A stretch of 64,000 nt of DNA, taken from the NCBI RefSeq assembly GCF_034931045.1, contig NZ_JAYGHH010000007.1, positions 114,240-178,239 of the forward strand, read 5' to 3'. The translations under genes were made by a program, and so were the position numbers. This document shows, one piece after another, positions 9,155 to 16,792 of this stretch. Origin of the DNA: Nodularia sp034931045 (GTDB lineage: Bacteria > Cyanobacteriota > Cyanobacteriia > Cyanobacteriales > Nostocaceae). Each line of letters opens with the position of its first letter. Position 1 is the stretch's first letter. The notes under the pieces were generated by a model. It ran no database searches. It was not told where the DNA came from and saw nothing but the letters and a program-made list of their open reading frames with translations.

Positions 9155-9173
9155 TAGTAAGTAAATTTTACTA
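9155..9173. promoter_or_regulatory. Palindrome in the divergent region upstream of the devH-like gene
   Basis: Imperfect operator-like sequence TAGTAA-N7-TTACTA in the region between the divergent DALR gene and devH. It resembles an NtcA/Crp-type half-site pair, but the GTA/TAC spacing is not the canonical eight bases, so I call it only a possible regulator site. The rest of 9012-9344 is AT-rich leader sequence with no other gene. Confidence 0.3.
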
Positions 9174-9344
9174 CCATCGTTGTACAGTAGGAAGTATAAC
9201 AAAAGAGTAGAGTGCAAACTAACTGCTTTTCTACTCTTTGGATGGCTGGCGCTGTTAGGCGTTAAGCCTACCCTGCCAACACAAAGACACTCCTTGCACC
9301 TTTTTATTACGTCTTTGTCTTCAGCCGAACGCTCTTTGTTACCT

Positions 9345-10064
9345 ATGCAATCTCCATCTTCTTTTTCTGAGGCATCACGGCCTTTTTTGACTTGGCAACG
9401 GATTCTTGACTGGGCTCAAGAACACTATCGCTGCCGCACCTTTAGCAAAGATGAACGCATTCCAGCTCGACCTGGATTGCTGTACTTGGTGCAAAGGGGG
9501 GCCATCCGCATGGTAGGAACCGCACAAGTTAGTGCCACTGCCAGTCAGCTAACGTCTCGACGGATTAACAGAACTCCAGAAGAAGCATTCTTGGGTTTTG
9601 TAGGTGCGGGACAGCCGTTTGAAATTGTGGCTCAGTCACCATTCACGCTCCAAGCATACGCCCACGTTGACCAAACTGCGGTGCTGTGGATGTACTGGCA
9701 CGACTTAGATAACTGGCCTCACTTCCGGCGTGAAGTGATGGATGCCTTTAGGTATCAGCACCAACGTAAATTGCTGTGGCTGAGTGCCTTGGGACAACGG
9801 CGCACAATTGACAGACTACTAGGATTTCTCACACTGTTAATTGAGGAATATGGAGAGCCGTCTATGAGCGAAACCGACCCCGATGTGATTCGTGGCTACG
9901 CTTTGCCCTTCCCCTTGACTCATGCCCAAATTGGTAGCGCTATCGGTTCTACTCGTGTGACTGTCACTCGCTTGATGGGCAAGTTGCGTCAACGCGGCTT
10001 AATCCTGACCCAAGGAGATAATCTCATTTGCTTGCCAGCAGAGTCGATTAATCGAGTCAGCTAA
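9345..10064 (+). CDS. devH: Crp/Fnr-family transcriptional regulator, DevH-like
   Basis: 239 residues when started at the ATG at 9345. An in-frame ATG at 9180 would add 55 residues that look non-coding, so I reject it. A degenerate cNMP-binding-type beta-roll covers about 30-125. A long dimer helix follows, then the winged helix-turn-helix at 191-219 (LTHAQIGSAIGSTRVTVTRLMGKL), very like NtcA. DevH of Anabaena is needed for the heterocyst glycolipid layer. The assignment rests on sequence recall and on the neighbours (pacR-like LysR gene, NnrU gene, thioredoxin, ndhF, ndhD), which I recall in the same order in Anabaena. It binds DNA as a dimer; the ligand is unknown. Confidence 0.8.
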   Translation: MQSPSSFSEASRPFLTWQRILDWAQEHYRCRTFSKDERIPARPGLLYLVQRGAIRMVGTAQVSATASQLTSRRINRTPEEAFLGFVGAGQPFEIVAQSPFTLQAYAHVDQTAVLWMYWHDLDNWPHFRREVMDAFRYQHQRKLLWLSALGQRRTIDRLLGFLTLLIEEYGEPSMSETDPDVIRGYALPFPLTHAQIGSAIGSTRVTVTRLMGKLRQRGLILTQGDNLICLPAESINRVS

Positions 10065-10139
10065 AACGCCGTTCAGAGCTGATGACAAGAAGCCACAGTA
10101 AGTTAGAGTCAGCAACACCTACTTACTGCTTGGTGTAAC

Positions 10140-10168
10140 CAATCTGTTTGACCACCACAAACAGATTG
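10140..10168 (+). terminator. Perfect hairpin downstream of devH, first of three
   Basis: CAATCTGTTTG and CAAACAGATTG pair over 11 bp around a 7-base loop. The following bases are CGCTTAATG, so there is no real T tract. It probably forms the 3' end or a processing site of the devH mRNA. Confidence 0.5.
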
Positions 10169-10222
10169 CGCTTAATGGGGTAATGTGTTAATTAAAAAAT
10201 CTCAATGCTCAATTGATCCGAT

Positions 10223-10262
10223 TTACCAAAACATTTAAAAGGGAGAATAAATGTTTTGGTAA
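10223..10262. other. 15-bp perfect inverted repeat, second hairpin
   Basis: TTACCAAAACATTTA is followed by a 10-base loop (aaagggagaa) and by its exact complement TAAATGTTTTGGTAA. No gene lies across it. It could be a bidirectional transcript end between the convergent devH and binding-protein genes, or an MITE remnant. Confidence 0.5.
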
Positions 10263-10274
10263 TGATGAATCTAT

Positions 10275-10305
10275 AGCCCTTGCGTCCGCCCCAACGGCAA
10301 GGGCT
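10275..10305. terminator. Third hairpin between convergent genes
   Basis: AGCCCTTGC and GCAAGGGCT pair over 9 bp around a 13-base GC-rich loop. It follows 12 bases after the previous hairpin. It may end transcription coming from either side. Confidence 0.45.
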
Positions 10306-10489
10306 AATAGTATATTAGGGTAGCGATTACTGTAAAGCCCTGCGGCCATGGCTGCGCTTAAAGCGGTAAGTTGAGCCAGTGCTGAGTAAAAACCCAAAAT
10401 TTGAGTCTTACCTGAACTGTTGCAAAACTGTTCTGACCGATATGAATAAGGTTACAAAATAACAATTGTTAAGCAATTGTGGTCTTTTA

Positions 10490-10545
10490 ACTCAGCACTC
10501 AGCACTCAGCACTCAGCACTCAGCACTCAGCACTCAATACTCAGC
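10490..10545. repeat. Heptamer tandem repeat ACTCAGC
   Basis: Eight 7-bp units: six exact ACTCAGC copies, one degenerate ACTCAAT, then one more exact copy. It ends just before the stop codon of the minus-strand gene at 10551. Short tandem repeats of heptamers like this are typical of heterocystous cyanobacterial intergenic DNA and vary in copy number between strains. Confidence 0.9.
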
Positions 10546-10550
10546 ACTAT

Positions 10551-11945
10551 TCACTGTGGTTCAAAATCATAGTCAGTACCTGATCGCCCACCACGGACTA
10601 TTTTCACCAATTGAACTGGGCTAGTGCGATCGCCTGAAGGTAAGAATCGAATCGTACTAGAAGCACCCATAGCGGAAAAGTCAGAAGAGGAAAGTGCCTG
10701 TTGTACGCCCGAACGCGTAGGATTTTTTTCTAATGCGGTAATTAGGGCGACAGTGGCATCATAAGCCATAGCAGTTCGCCAACTGACATCACCACCCCAC
10801 AACTGCCGAGACGTTTGGGGAAAATCTGAATTGTGTTTGCCTTCAATATGCCAGGGAACTGCTACCACCATTCCAGAGGCTTGTTCTCCACCAACTTCTA
10901 AAGTTTTTACAGTGTAAACGTCATCCCCTCCCAGTAGACTTAACCGCTTCTGGTTAATTTGGACTACCTGCAAAGCTCTATCTAAAGTTTCAGTGTTAGT
11001 TGCGAACATCAAAACTTCTGCACCTTGCCCAGTGGCTTGTTCTAAACTTTTAGCAGCACTAAAATTAGCCTGTGACAAATCAAATTCACTCGATACCTGG
11101 CCGCCTTCTAAGGACACAGATGAAACAAATTCTGTTTTCAAAGACTGACTGTAATTACTCTGAGAATTAAAGAAAACCGCAGCCTGTGTTTTCTGCAAGT
11201 TTTTTACCATATAGTTAGCCAAGCTTCTGGCAGCCATAAAATCACTAGGCACTGTGCGAAAAATGTAGGGGCTAAAGTTAGTAATTTTCACAGAAGTGCT
11301 AGTAGGAGAAATGGCTACTAGTTTCCCACTAGTGTAAATATCCCCTGCTGCTAAAGTTGTATCACTGGCATTAGGCCCCACTACGCCTAAAACATCGGAA
11401 TTTTTGACTAAGCTGGCAGCGATTTGTTTTGAGATTTCAGGATTATCATCATCATTGGCTATCCCTACCTTTAAAGGCACTCCCTTAATTCCTCCAGAGG
11501 TATTAACAGCATTTTGGGCTTGGGCGATGCCACGTAGAATTTCTAAAGCAGAATTGGGAGCAGTCCCTAATGGTACAGAGGCAACAATGCTATAGCTTTT
11601 ATCTGAAGCAATCCGGGCGTTATTGAGATATATTAGTGCCGTGGGGTCATTACGCTTGATTTTTAAGGATTTTTCTAAACTAGCGATCGCTTGAGGATAA
11701 TTTCCAGCAGCTAAGGCTTGCATACCCTCTTTTTTAGCGGGAGTCACTTCACCTGGAACTACTAAAGCTTTTTCTCCAAAACTAATGCGGTCAGCAATGG
11801 ATTGATTGTTTGTAGTTTGTAAATTATTGCCGGACTGATTTTGGAGAAATATTTGGTCTTTAAATAACCATATACCACCACCCATCAATCCTAATGTAAT
11901 TAGCAGGGATAAAAAGAGTATAGTAGTTTCGTTTTTATGAGACAT
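10551..11945 (-). CDS. Membrane-anchored periplasmic-binding-like protein (Peripla_BP_6 type) with TPR
   Basis: 464 residues. One N-terminal membrane segment (about 8-26) is followed by a TPR-like helix pair at about 72-110 (GNYPQAIASLEKSLKIKRNDPTA). From about 120 to the end there is a type I periplasmic-binding fold like LivK/amino-acid receptors (GVVGPNASDTTLAAGDIY, SPTSTSVKITNFSPYIFRTV). No ABC-transporter partners are adjacent. The next gene upstream on the same strand is a protein kinase 60 bp away, and the two may be co-transcribed as a sensing pair. The role as ligand sensor rather than transporter component is inference. Confidence 0.8.
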   Translation of the reverse strand: MSHKNETTILFLSLLITLGLMGGGIWLFKDQIFLQNQSGNNLQTTNNQSIADRISFGEKALVVPGEVTPAKKEGMQALAAGNYPQAIASLEKSLKIKRNDPTALIYLNNARIASDKSYSIVASVPLGTAPNSALEILRGIAQAQNAVNTSGGIKGVPLKVGIANDDDNPEISKQIAASLVKNSDVLGVVGPNASDTTLAAGDIYTSGKLVAISPTSTSVKITNFSPYIFRTVPSDFMAARSLANYMVKNLQKTQAAVFFNSQSNYSQSLKTEFVSSVSLEGGQVSSEFDLSQANFSAAKSLEQATGQGAEVLMFATNTETLDRALQVVQINQKRLSLLGGDDVYTVKTLEVGGEQASGMVVAVPWHIEGKHNSDFPQTSRQLWGGDVSWRTAMAYDATVALITALEKNPTRSGVQQALSSSDFSAMGASSTIRFLPSGDRTSPVQLVKIVRGGRSGTDYDFEPQ

Positions 11946-12008
11946 GGAATATTTCTAAGTGGATAATTATATAGCGGTTTTTACCTGAATGAGAATAGTG
12001 TTGATAGC

Positions 12009-13406
12009 TTATAGTATCAAAGATAATAATTTAAAAATTAGGCGAAATATGGCAGTAACTGAAATAGCCACTAACCCAGCCGCAATTGCTATTACTAATA
12101 TTCCTTGAATGGAAATTCCAGCCTGCAAGAAGGGAACAAAAAAAATAATTACGGCACTAATTCCCGGAATAATTAATAAATCAAACTTTTCAATCCACCG
12201 CCTGGTTTGGGCGAAAATAAGTATGCCTAAAATTACAGCAGCAGCTACCAAAGAAATTATAGGCGATGGCAATAAACTAAAAAGAGCGATCGCTATTAAT
12301 GCCCCCTCAAACCCACTAAAGGCGGCTCCGCCCAATAATTCCCAAGTGGAAAAAGCTGGTTTAGATGGTACTTTTTGAGGTTTTGGCTGCGGTTGCGGTT
12401 TTGGCTGAGGCTGAGGTTGGGGTTGAGATAATGGTAAAGCCGTTGGGGTGATTAATTTATTCCTCAAGGCTGCAAGAACATTATCAGCCGACTGAAAGCG
12501 TTGATTAGCCGCAGCTAGGAGCATTTTGTCTAAAATATCCGCCAAATGGTGACTGATATTGACTTGAGAGCGCCATTTCCATTGGTTGGTATAGGCATCA
12601 AATAGCTGAGTTGCTTCCTTTCCTGTGAGCAAGTTAAGACTAGTTACAGCCAAAGCGTATAAATCTGTAGAGGGAAAAACTTGGTTTCCAGACATTTGCT
12701 CAGGGGGGGCAAATCCCATAGAATAAATTCCAGTAGAAGCAGCAGCACTGCCGGATGGAGCATTTGTGACTTGCTTCACTGCACCAAAATCTAGCAAAAA
12801 GAGTTTGCCATCACGACGACGCATGATATTGGAAGGTTTAATATCTCTGTGAATAATATTTTTATCGTGGACAAATTGTAGAACCTTGAGGATTTCTTGC
12901 AATACTTCCAAAATTTGCTGTTCAGAAAATTTCCCGTTTTGAACTAATTCTTCCTCCAGGTTTTGTCCATCAATGTATTCTTGTACCAAGTAAAAAAACT
13001 GGTCTTCTTTACCTGCTTGCAAGCTATTAACATTAATGGGAAAGAATGCAAATAAATCAGGTATTTGGTCGTGTTGGCTACCTATTTCGGCTAAAACTTC
13101 TGCTTCTCTTTCAAATAACTTTTGTGCTTTTTCCAGTTGGTCTGAGGACAAATTCCCCGCCGGTTGAAACTGTTTAACTACACATTGACGCATTCCTGGC
13201 ATATGGCGATCGCGTGCTAAAAAAGCTGCACCAAAGCCCCCCTTTCCCAGTAATCTAATTGGCACATAGCGGCCATATAGCAGTAGTGGCATACCGCAGG
13301 TGATGCAATATTTTTGCTCTGTTGTTTTCAGTATTTTGATATCATCTAAATCTGCAAAATGATTTTGTGGGCGAGGGCAACTGGGACGAGTGCAGTAAAC
13401 TTTCAT
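12009..13406 (-). CDS. Ser/Thr protein kinase with N-terminal four-cysteine motif
   Basis: 465 residues. The N-terminus holds the cyanobacterial 4-Cys motif: C5 and C10 in CTRPSCPRPQN, C34 and C37 in CITCG. It probably binds a metal or is redox-active. The kinase domain spans about 48-310, with glycine loop GKGGFG, catalytic HRDIKPSN (H186, D188) and DFG at 206-208, all intact. A linker rich in Pro-Gln/Pro-Lys dipeptides (about 330-350) leads to a C-terminal part with about four membrane-spanning segments. It is similar in layout to SpkB-type kinases, but here the tail is membrane-bound. It lies upstream of and in the same direction as the binding-like protein. Confidence 0.88.
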   Translation of the reverse strand: MKVYCTRPSCPRPQNHFADLDDIKILKTTEQKYCITCGMPLLLYGRYVPIRLLGKGGFGAAFLARDRHMPGMRQCVVKQFQPAGNLSSDQLEKAQKLFEREAEVLAEIGSQHDQIPDLFAFFPINVNSLQAGKEDQFFYLVQEYIDGQNLEEELVQNGKFSEQQILEVLQEILKVLQFVHDKNIIHRDIKPSNIMRRRDGKLFLLDFGAVKQVTNAPSGSAAASTGIYSMGFAPPEQMSGNQVFPSTDLYALAVTSLNLLTGKEATQLFDAYTNQWKWRSQVNISHHLADILDKMLLAAANQRFQSADNVLAALRNKLITPTALPLSQPQPQPQPKPQPQPKPQKVPSKPAFSTWELLGGAAFSGFEGALIAIALFSLLPSPIISLVAAAVILGILIFAQTRRWIEKFDLLIIPGISAVIIFFVPFLQAGISIQGILVIAIAAGLVAISVTAIFRLIFKLLSLIL

Positions 13407-13429
13407 TTTAGTTATTAGTCAGAATAATT

Positions 13430-13560
13430 CGTAATTGACAATTCGTAATTCGTAATGATGCTGCTATTTAATAACAGTAATTAATTGTATTTTTCTAACT
13501 AATAAATTCAGGAAATTGCATCTTGAATTGATTAATTACGAATTACGAACTACGAATCAG
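13430..13560. repeat. AATTCGTAATT repeats between kinase and LysR genes
   Basis: Several TAATTCG-type heptamers at 13426-13458 and their inverse (AATTACGAATTACGAA) at about 13535-13558 flank AT-rich sequence, so the region can fold back on itself. The remainder up to 13628 is AT-rich with TTAGTCAT-like repeats. I see no gene. Confidence 0.5.
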
Positions 13561-13628
13561 TAATTATTTATTCATTAGTCATTTGTCAAAAAACAAAAGA
13601 CCAATGACAACAGACTAATGACTAGATT

Positions 13629-14642
13629 TTAGCCTGCGTCAGCAGAGTTGGTGGTAGCTGCATCCAGTGTATTTATCACTAACTTCGGTTGTGACAATTT
13701 TAACATATCTTGATTCCATTCTGGGGTAGCAAACTGAGGCAAAATTTCTTGGCTAAAGGCTTCTGCCGCCTTGGAACGATAGCGATTAGGATTAAAAATC
13801 ATCCATAGCGTTCTTTTGACAACAACACCTTCAATCGGAGTACATCGTAGTACACCCATTTGTAATTCTTTAGCGATGGCTGAGGTAGAGACAAAGGCGG
13901 CTCCTAAGCCTGACTGGACAGCATTTTTTATCGCTTCTATGGAATTGAGTTCCATTTCAAATTTAAATCGCCTGGTATCAATATCAGAGCGGGCTAAAAC
14001 CTGATCTATTACCTTGCGAATAGTTGATTGGGAATCGAGAGCAATGAATTGTAATTTATATAGGTCTTCTTTTTGAATTTTTTCGAGTTTGGCCAGGGGG
14101 TGGAATATGGGTAGAATCAGGGCTAGTTCATCCTCAGCGTAGGGCATAACTTCCAAAGATTCTGCCAATTCTGAGGGAACTTCACCACCGATAATCGCCA
14201 GATCAACTTGTCCATTAGCGACACTCCAAGCGGTGCGACGGGTAGAGTGGACGTGTAACTGCACTGCCACATCTGGATATTTTTGTCGAAACATACCGAT
14301 CATTTGAGGTAATAGATAAGTGCCGGTCGTTTGAGAAGCACCGACAATTAAAGTACCACCTTGGAGATTTTGTAAATCTTCCACAGCGCGGCAGGTTTCC
14401 TGACACAGACTGAGGATTTTTTCACCGTAGCTTAAGAGTAAATGCCCAGCTTCGGTTAATTGTGCGCGACGACCTCCACGGTCGAATAAAGGCACATCCA
14501 GCTGTCGTTCTAAGTTTTGGACTTGTAAACTCACAGCTGGTTGGGAGACATAAAGACTATCAGCAGCGCGCTTGAAACTCCCTTCAGCAGCGATCGCTTT
14601 CAGGATACGTAACTGATCTAAAGTGAAAGGAAGGTCAGACAT
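13629..14642 (-). CDS. pacR: LysR-type regulator of carbon assimilation, PacR/RbcR-like
   Basis: 337 residues from the ATG at 14642; a TTG three codons upstream is in frame but less likely. The N-terminal winged helix (LRILKAIAAEGSFKRAADSL, SQPAVSLQVQNLERQL) and the LysR substrate domain (GTLIVGASQTTGTYLLPQM and onward) are complete. The sequence is of the RbcR class, which controls rubisco genes. In Anabaena the ortholog (PacR) is a global regulator of photosynthetic carbon assimilation. LysR proteins of this class act as tetramers responding to metabolites such as 2-phosphoglycolate or RuBP. It is divergent from the NnrU-like gene. Confidence 0.85.
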   Translation of the reverse strand: MSDLPFTLDQLRILKAIAAEGSFKRAADSLYVSQPAVSLQVQNLERQLDVPLFDRGGRRAQLTEAGHLLLSYGEKILSLCQETCRAVEDLQNLQGGTLIVGASQTTGTYLLPQMIGMFRQKYPDVAVQLHVHSTRRTAWSVANGQVDLAIIGGEVPSELAESLEVMPYAEDELALILPIFHPLAKLEKIQKEDLYKLQFIALDSQSTIRKVIDQVLARSDIDTRRFKFEMELNSIEAIKNAVQSGLGAAFVSTSAIAKELQMGVLRCTPIEGVVVKRTLWMIFNPNRYRSKAAEAFSQEILPQFATPEWNQDMLKLSQPKLVINTLDAATTNSADAG

Positions 14643-14998
14643 AAGGCTCAACCCACAAATTTTGAAAGGAGCAGCTTTGGCAACAAATCAATCCGCTACG
14701 CGGAGTCATTAGTCCTTAGTCATTAGTCCTTAGTTAACCACACCCATGAGGGATATGGTTTGAACAGAGTTCTTAGTCATTAACTTTTACACCCATGAGG
14801 GGTAAGGTATACAACCCAAAAAACTAATGACTACTTAATTAAGTTTTGCACCTGGTAACGGAGCTTGATTTGTTGCATTTTCAACTTGGAGGCTTTACTC
14901 GAAAAAGACAGTACCACAACATCTTGACTAAAGTCTCCTGGGGAATACTTTGTGGTATTGGTTGTACTGAGTTAAATTTTTGTTAAATTACTTCACCT
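14643..14998. promoter_or_regulatory. Divergent intergenic region, pacR / NnrU-like gene
   Basis: 356 bp. It contains repeated strings ATTAGTCCTTAG and two near-copies of CACCCATGAGGG (about 14743 and 14791) 48 bp apart. It also contains the palindrome CCGCTACGCGG near 14693 and an AT-rich stretch before the plus-strand start. The paired CACCCATGAGGG sites could be regulator binding sites or a repeat; I cannot decide. Confidence 0.3.
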
Positions 14999-15721
14999 AT
15001 GTATACGATGCTAAATTCTTGGCTTACACCCAGTCATTTTGTCATGTTGGGGTTACAATTAGCTTTCGCGATCGCTCACAGTGGGGGAGCCGCCCTGCGT
15101 CCTTGGGCAGAAAAACACATAGGGCCAAGGCTTTATCGCATTTGCTTTGCATTAGTTAGTTTACCGTTAGCTGTAATCTTAATTATTTACTTTTTCAATC
15201 ATCGCTATGATGGCTTGCAACTTTGGCTAGTGCAGGCAGTGCCAGGGGTCAGGGAAGTAGTTTGGGTATTATCAGCAATTTCCTTTTTGTTTTTGTATCC
15301 TGCCACCTTCAATTTACTAGAAATTGCCGCTATTCAAAAGCCCCAAGTCTACCTATTTGAGACAGGAATTATTCGTATTACCCGCCATCCTCAGATGGTC
15401 GGACAAATAATATGGTGTTTTGCTCATACCCTGTGGCTAGGAACTAGCTTTACTCTGGTTACTTCCATTGGGTTAATATTGCATCACTTGTTTGGAGTTT
15501 GGCATGGCGATCGCCGACTTGCATCTCGCTATGGTGAGTCCTTTGAAATTGCCAAACAACGAACATCAATTATTCCTTTTCAAGCCATTATTGATGGTCG
15601 TCAATCTATCAAATGGCAGGAATTTCTCCGCCCTGCCTATTTAGGAGTAGGAATTTTTATTGCTCTACTTTCGTGGGCGCACCCCCTGTTACTTGTAGCG
15701 ACTAGTAGGATACAATGGTAG
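14999..15721 (+). CDS. NnrU-family membrane protein (15-cis-zeta-carotene isomerase-like)
   Basis: 240 residues with six or so membrane segments and the NnrU/Z-ISO signature IIRITRHPQMVGQIIWCFAH near residues 122-141. Plant Z-ISO uses heme b to isomerise 15-cis-zeta-carotene, and bacterial NnrU is linked to nitrite/NO metabolism. Cyanobacterial members are thought to work in carotenoid synthesis, but this is not proved by the sequence. The conserved His residues (IAHSGG, RHPQM, LHHLFGVWHGDRR) that could bind heme are present. Confidence 0.8.
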   Translation: MYTMLNSWLTPSHFVMLGLQLAFAIAHSGGAALRPWAEKHIGPRLYRICFALVSLPLAVILIIYFFNHRYDGLQLWLVQAVPGVREVVWVLSAISFLFLYPATFNLLEIAAIQKPQVYLFETGIIRITRHPQMVGQIIWCFAHTLWLGTSFTLVTSIGLILHHLFGVWHGDRRLASRYGESFEIAKQRTSIIPFQAIIDGRQSIKWQEFLRPAYLGVGIFIALLSWAHPLLLVATSRIQW

Positions 15722-15969
15722 TTTGAGATGATCCCCGCTATCAAAAGAAAATAGAAGTTAGGAAAAATATCTGCTGATCAACTGCTACCAAATCAATGTA
15801 GGATAAATTCAAATCAGCTGTCAGTGGGGGTGCGCTTAGTCAGTTTGAGATTTTATAGCAGGTGTTGCTAGTCAAATGCCTTTGCTGGAGAGCCAATGGC
15901 AAAGCAGTCTAATTCTTTTGCGGCAGTAATCAGGAGTTAAAAAGCCGAAACAGCCACGGTATGAGTAAC

Positions 15970-16073
15970 ACTAGCGCCGCAGGGCGGAAGTTAAAAGTCA
16001 AAAGTCAAACAGCTGACTATATAGGCTTTTCATTAACTGGGAATAGTTGGTCTATTTACGCCGTGCTGTACTA
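15970..16073. repeat. ACTAG...CGGCG inverted-repeat element, copy A
   Basis: It starts ACTAGCGCCGCAGGGCGG, contains AAGTCAAAAGTCAAA and GGCTTTTCAT, and ends TTTACGCCGTGCTGTACTA. The two ends are inverted to each other. A fuller copy with ACTAGTAC ends is at 49543-49648, and partial copies are near 48771 and 61855. The rest of 15722-16202 shows no gene. Confidence 0.65.
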
Positions 16074-16202
16074 ATTTTTTGTCAAAATGAACATCAACAC
16101 TGGAATATTTCCTAAAGCTGATGTAGGAAATGACTGGTTTGCCAATCCCTGCTACTGAATAGCTAGTTTAATATCAAAACCTTATAAATTTTTAGAGGCG
16201 TC

Positions 16203-16589
16203 ATGGTGTTGTCGGTTAGTGAGCGGACATTTACTCAAGAAGTTTTACAATCTCCAATTCCTGTTTTAGTTAATTTTGAAGCACCCTGGTGTGGCTTGTG
16301 CCGCATTATTCACCCTCTGTTGTTGCAATTTAATGCTCAATGTGGGGATCAAATTAAGTTAGTAGGGGTTAACGCTGATGATAATTTTAAACTGGCTAAC
16401 ACTTATCGCCTCACCTCACTGCCAACTTTACTGTTGGTTGAGAATGGGATGATTCGCCATCGTCTAGAAGGTTTCCGGGGTAAAGAAGATTTACGTCTAG
16501 CGTTAGAAGAAATTAAACTTACTTACAACAACCGTTCTAAAACATACAGTCATCTGACAACAGCAGACTTGGAATGTCGTTCAGCATAA
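16203..16589 (+). CDS. Thioredoxin with atypical WCGLC active site
   Basis: 128 residues. Thioredoxin fold with active site W29-C30-G-L-C33 instead of WCGPC and the conserved cis-Pro in LTSLPTLLLVENG. About 20 residues extend past the usual C-terminus. Leu in place of Pro between the cysteines is seen in a cyanobacterial thioredoxin group often called TrxC and should alter redox potential. It is probably a thiol-disulfide regulator of photosynthetic metabolism. It lies just upstream of ndhF1 but is separated from it by a terminator. A GAGG Shine-Dalgarno precedes the ATG. Confidence 0.88.
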   Translation: MVLSVSERTFTQEVLQSPIPVLVNFEAPWCGLCRIIHPLLLQFNAQCGDQIKLVGVNADDNFKLANTYRLTSLPTLLLVENGMIRHRLEGFRGKEDLRLALEEIKLTYNNRSKTYSHLTTADLECRSA

Positions 16590-16686
16590 ATTAGGTTCTT
16601 AGGACTAGTTACTGGTTATTAGTAACACTATTCACCAGTTCCTATTCCCCAGTACCCAGTTACACAAATATAAAACCATGCTTAAT

Positions 16687-16720
16687 TACCCCACCCAATA
16701 AGCTTTGAGTGGGGTATTTT
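16687..16720 (+). terminator. Rho-independent terminator of the thioredoxin gene
   Basis: TACCCCAC and GTGGGGTA pair over 8 bp around a 14-base loop, followed directly by TTTT. It separates the thioredoxin gene from ndhF1. Confidence 0.8.
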
Positions 16721-16792
16721 AACCTCAAGGGTGTGTGTCACAATTATTAACAGTTACGCCTTAGTCAAGAATTCTAAAAGTAAGCGTCAGTG

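Noticed and set aside
9155..9173. A canonical NtcA box (GTA-N8-TAC) upstream of devH
   Set aside because: The spacing in GTAAGTAAATTTTAC is nine bases, so it is listed only as a possible palindromic operator.
9180..9344. N-terminal extension of the devH frame (55 residues)
   Set aside because: The sequence has no similarity to Crp-type proteins, overlaps the divergent promoter region, and a normal-length DevH starts at the ATG at 9345.
10209..10397. 62-residue minus-strand frame over the hairpins downstream of devH
   Set aside because: It covers two perfect inverted repeats; the frame is explained by the palindromes and not by coding.
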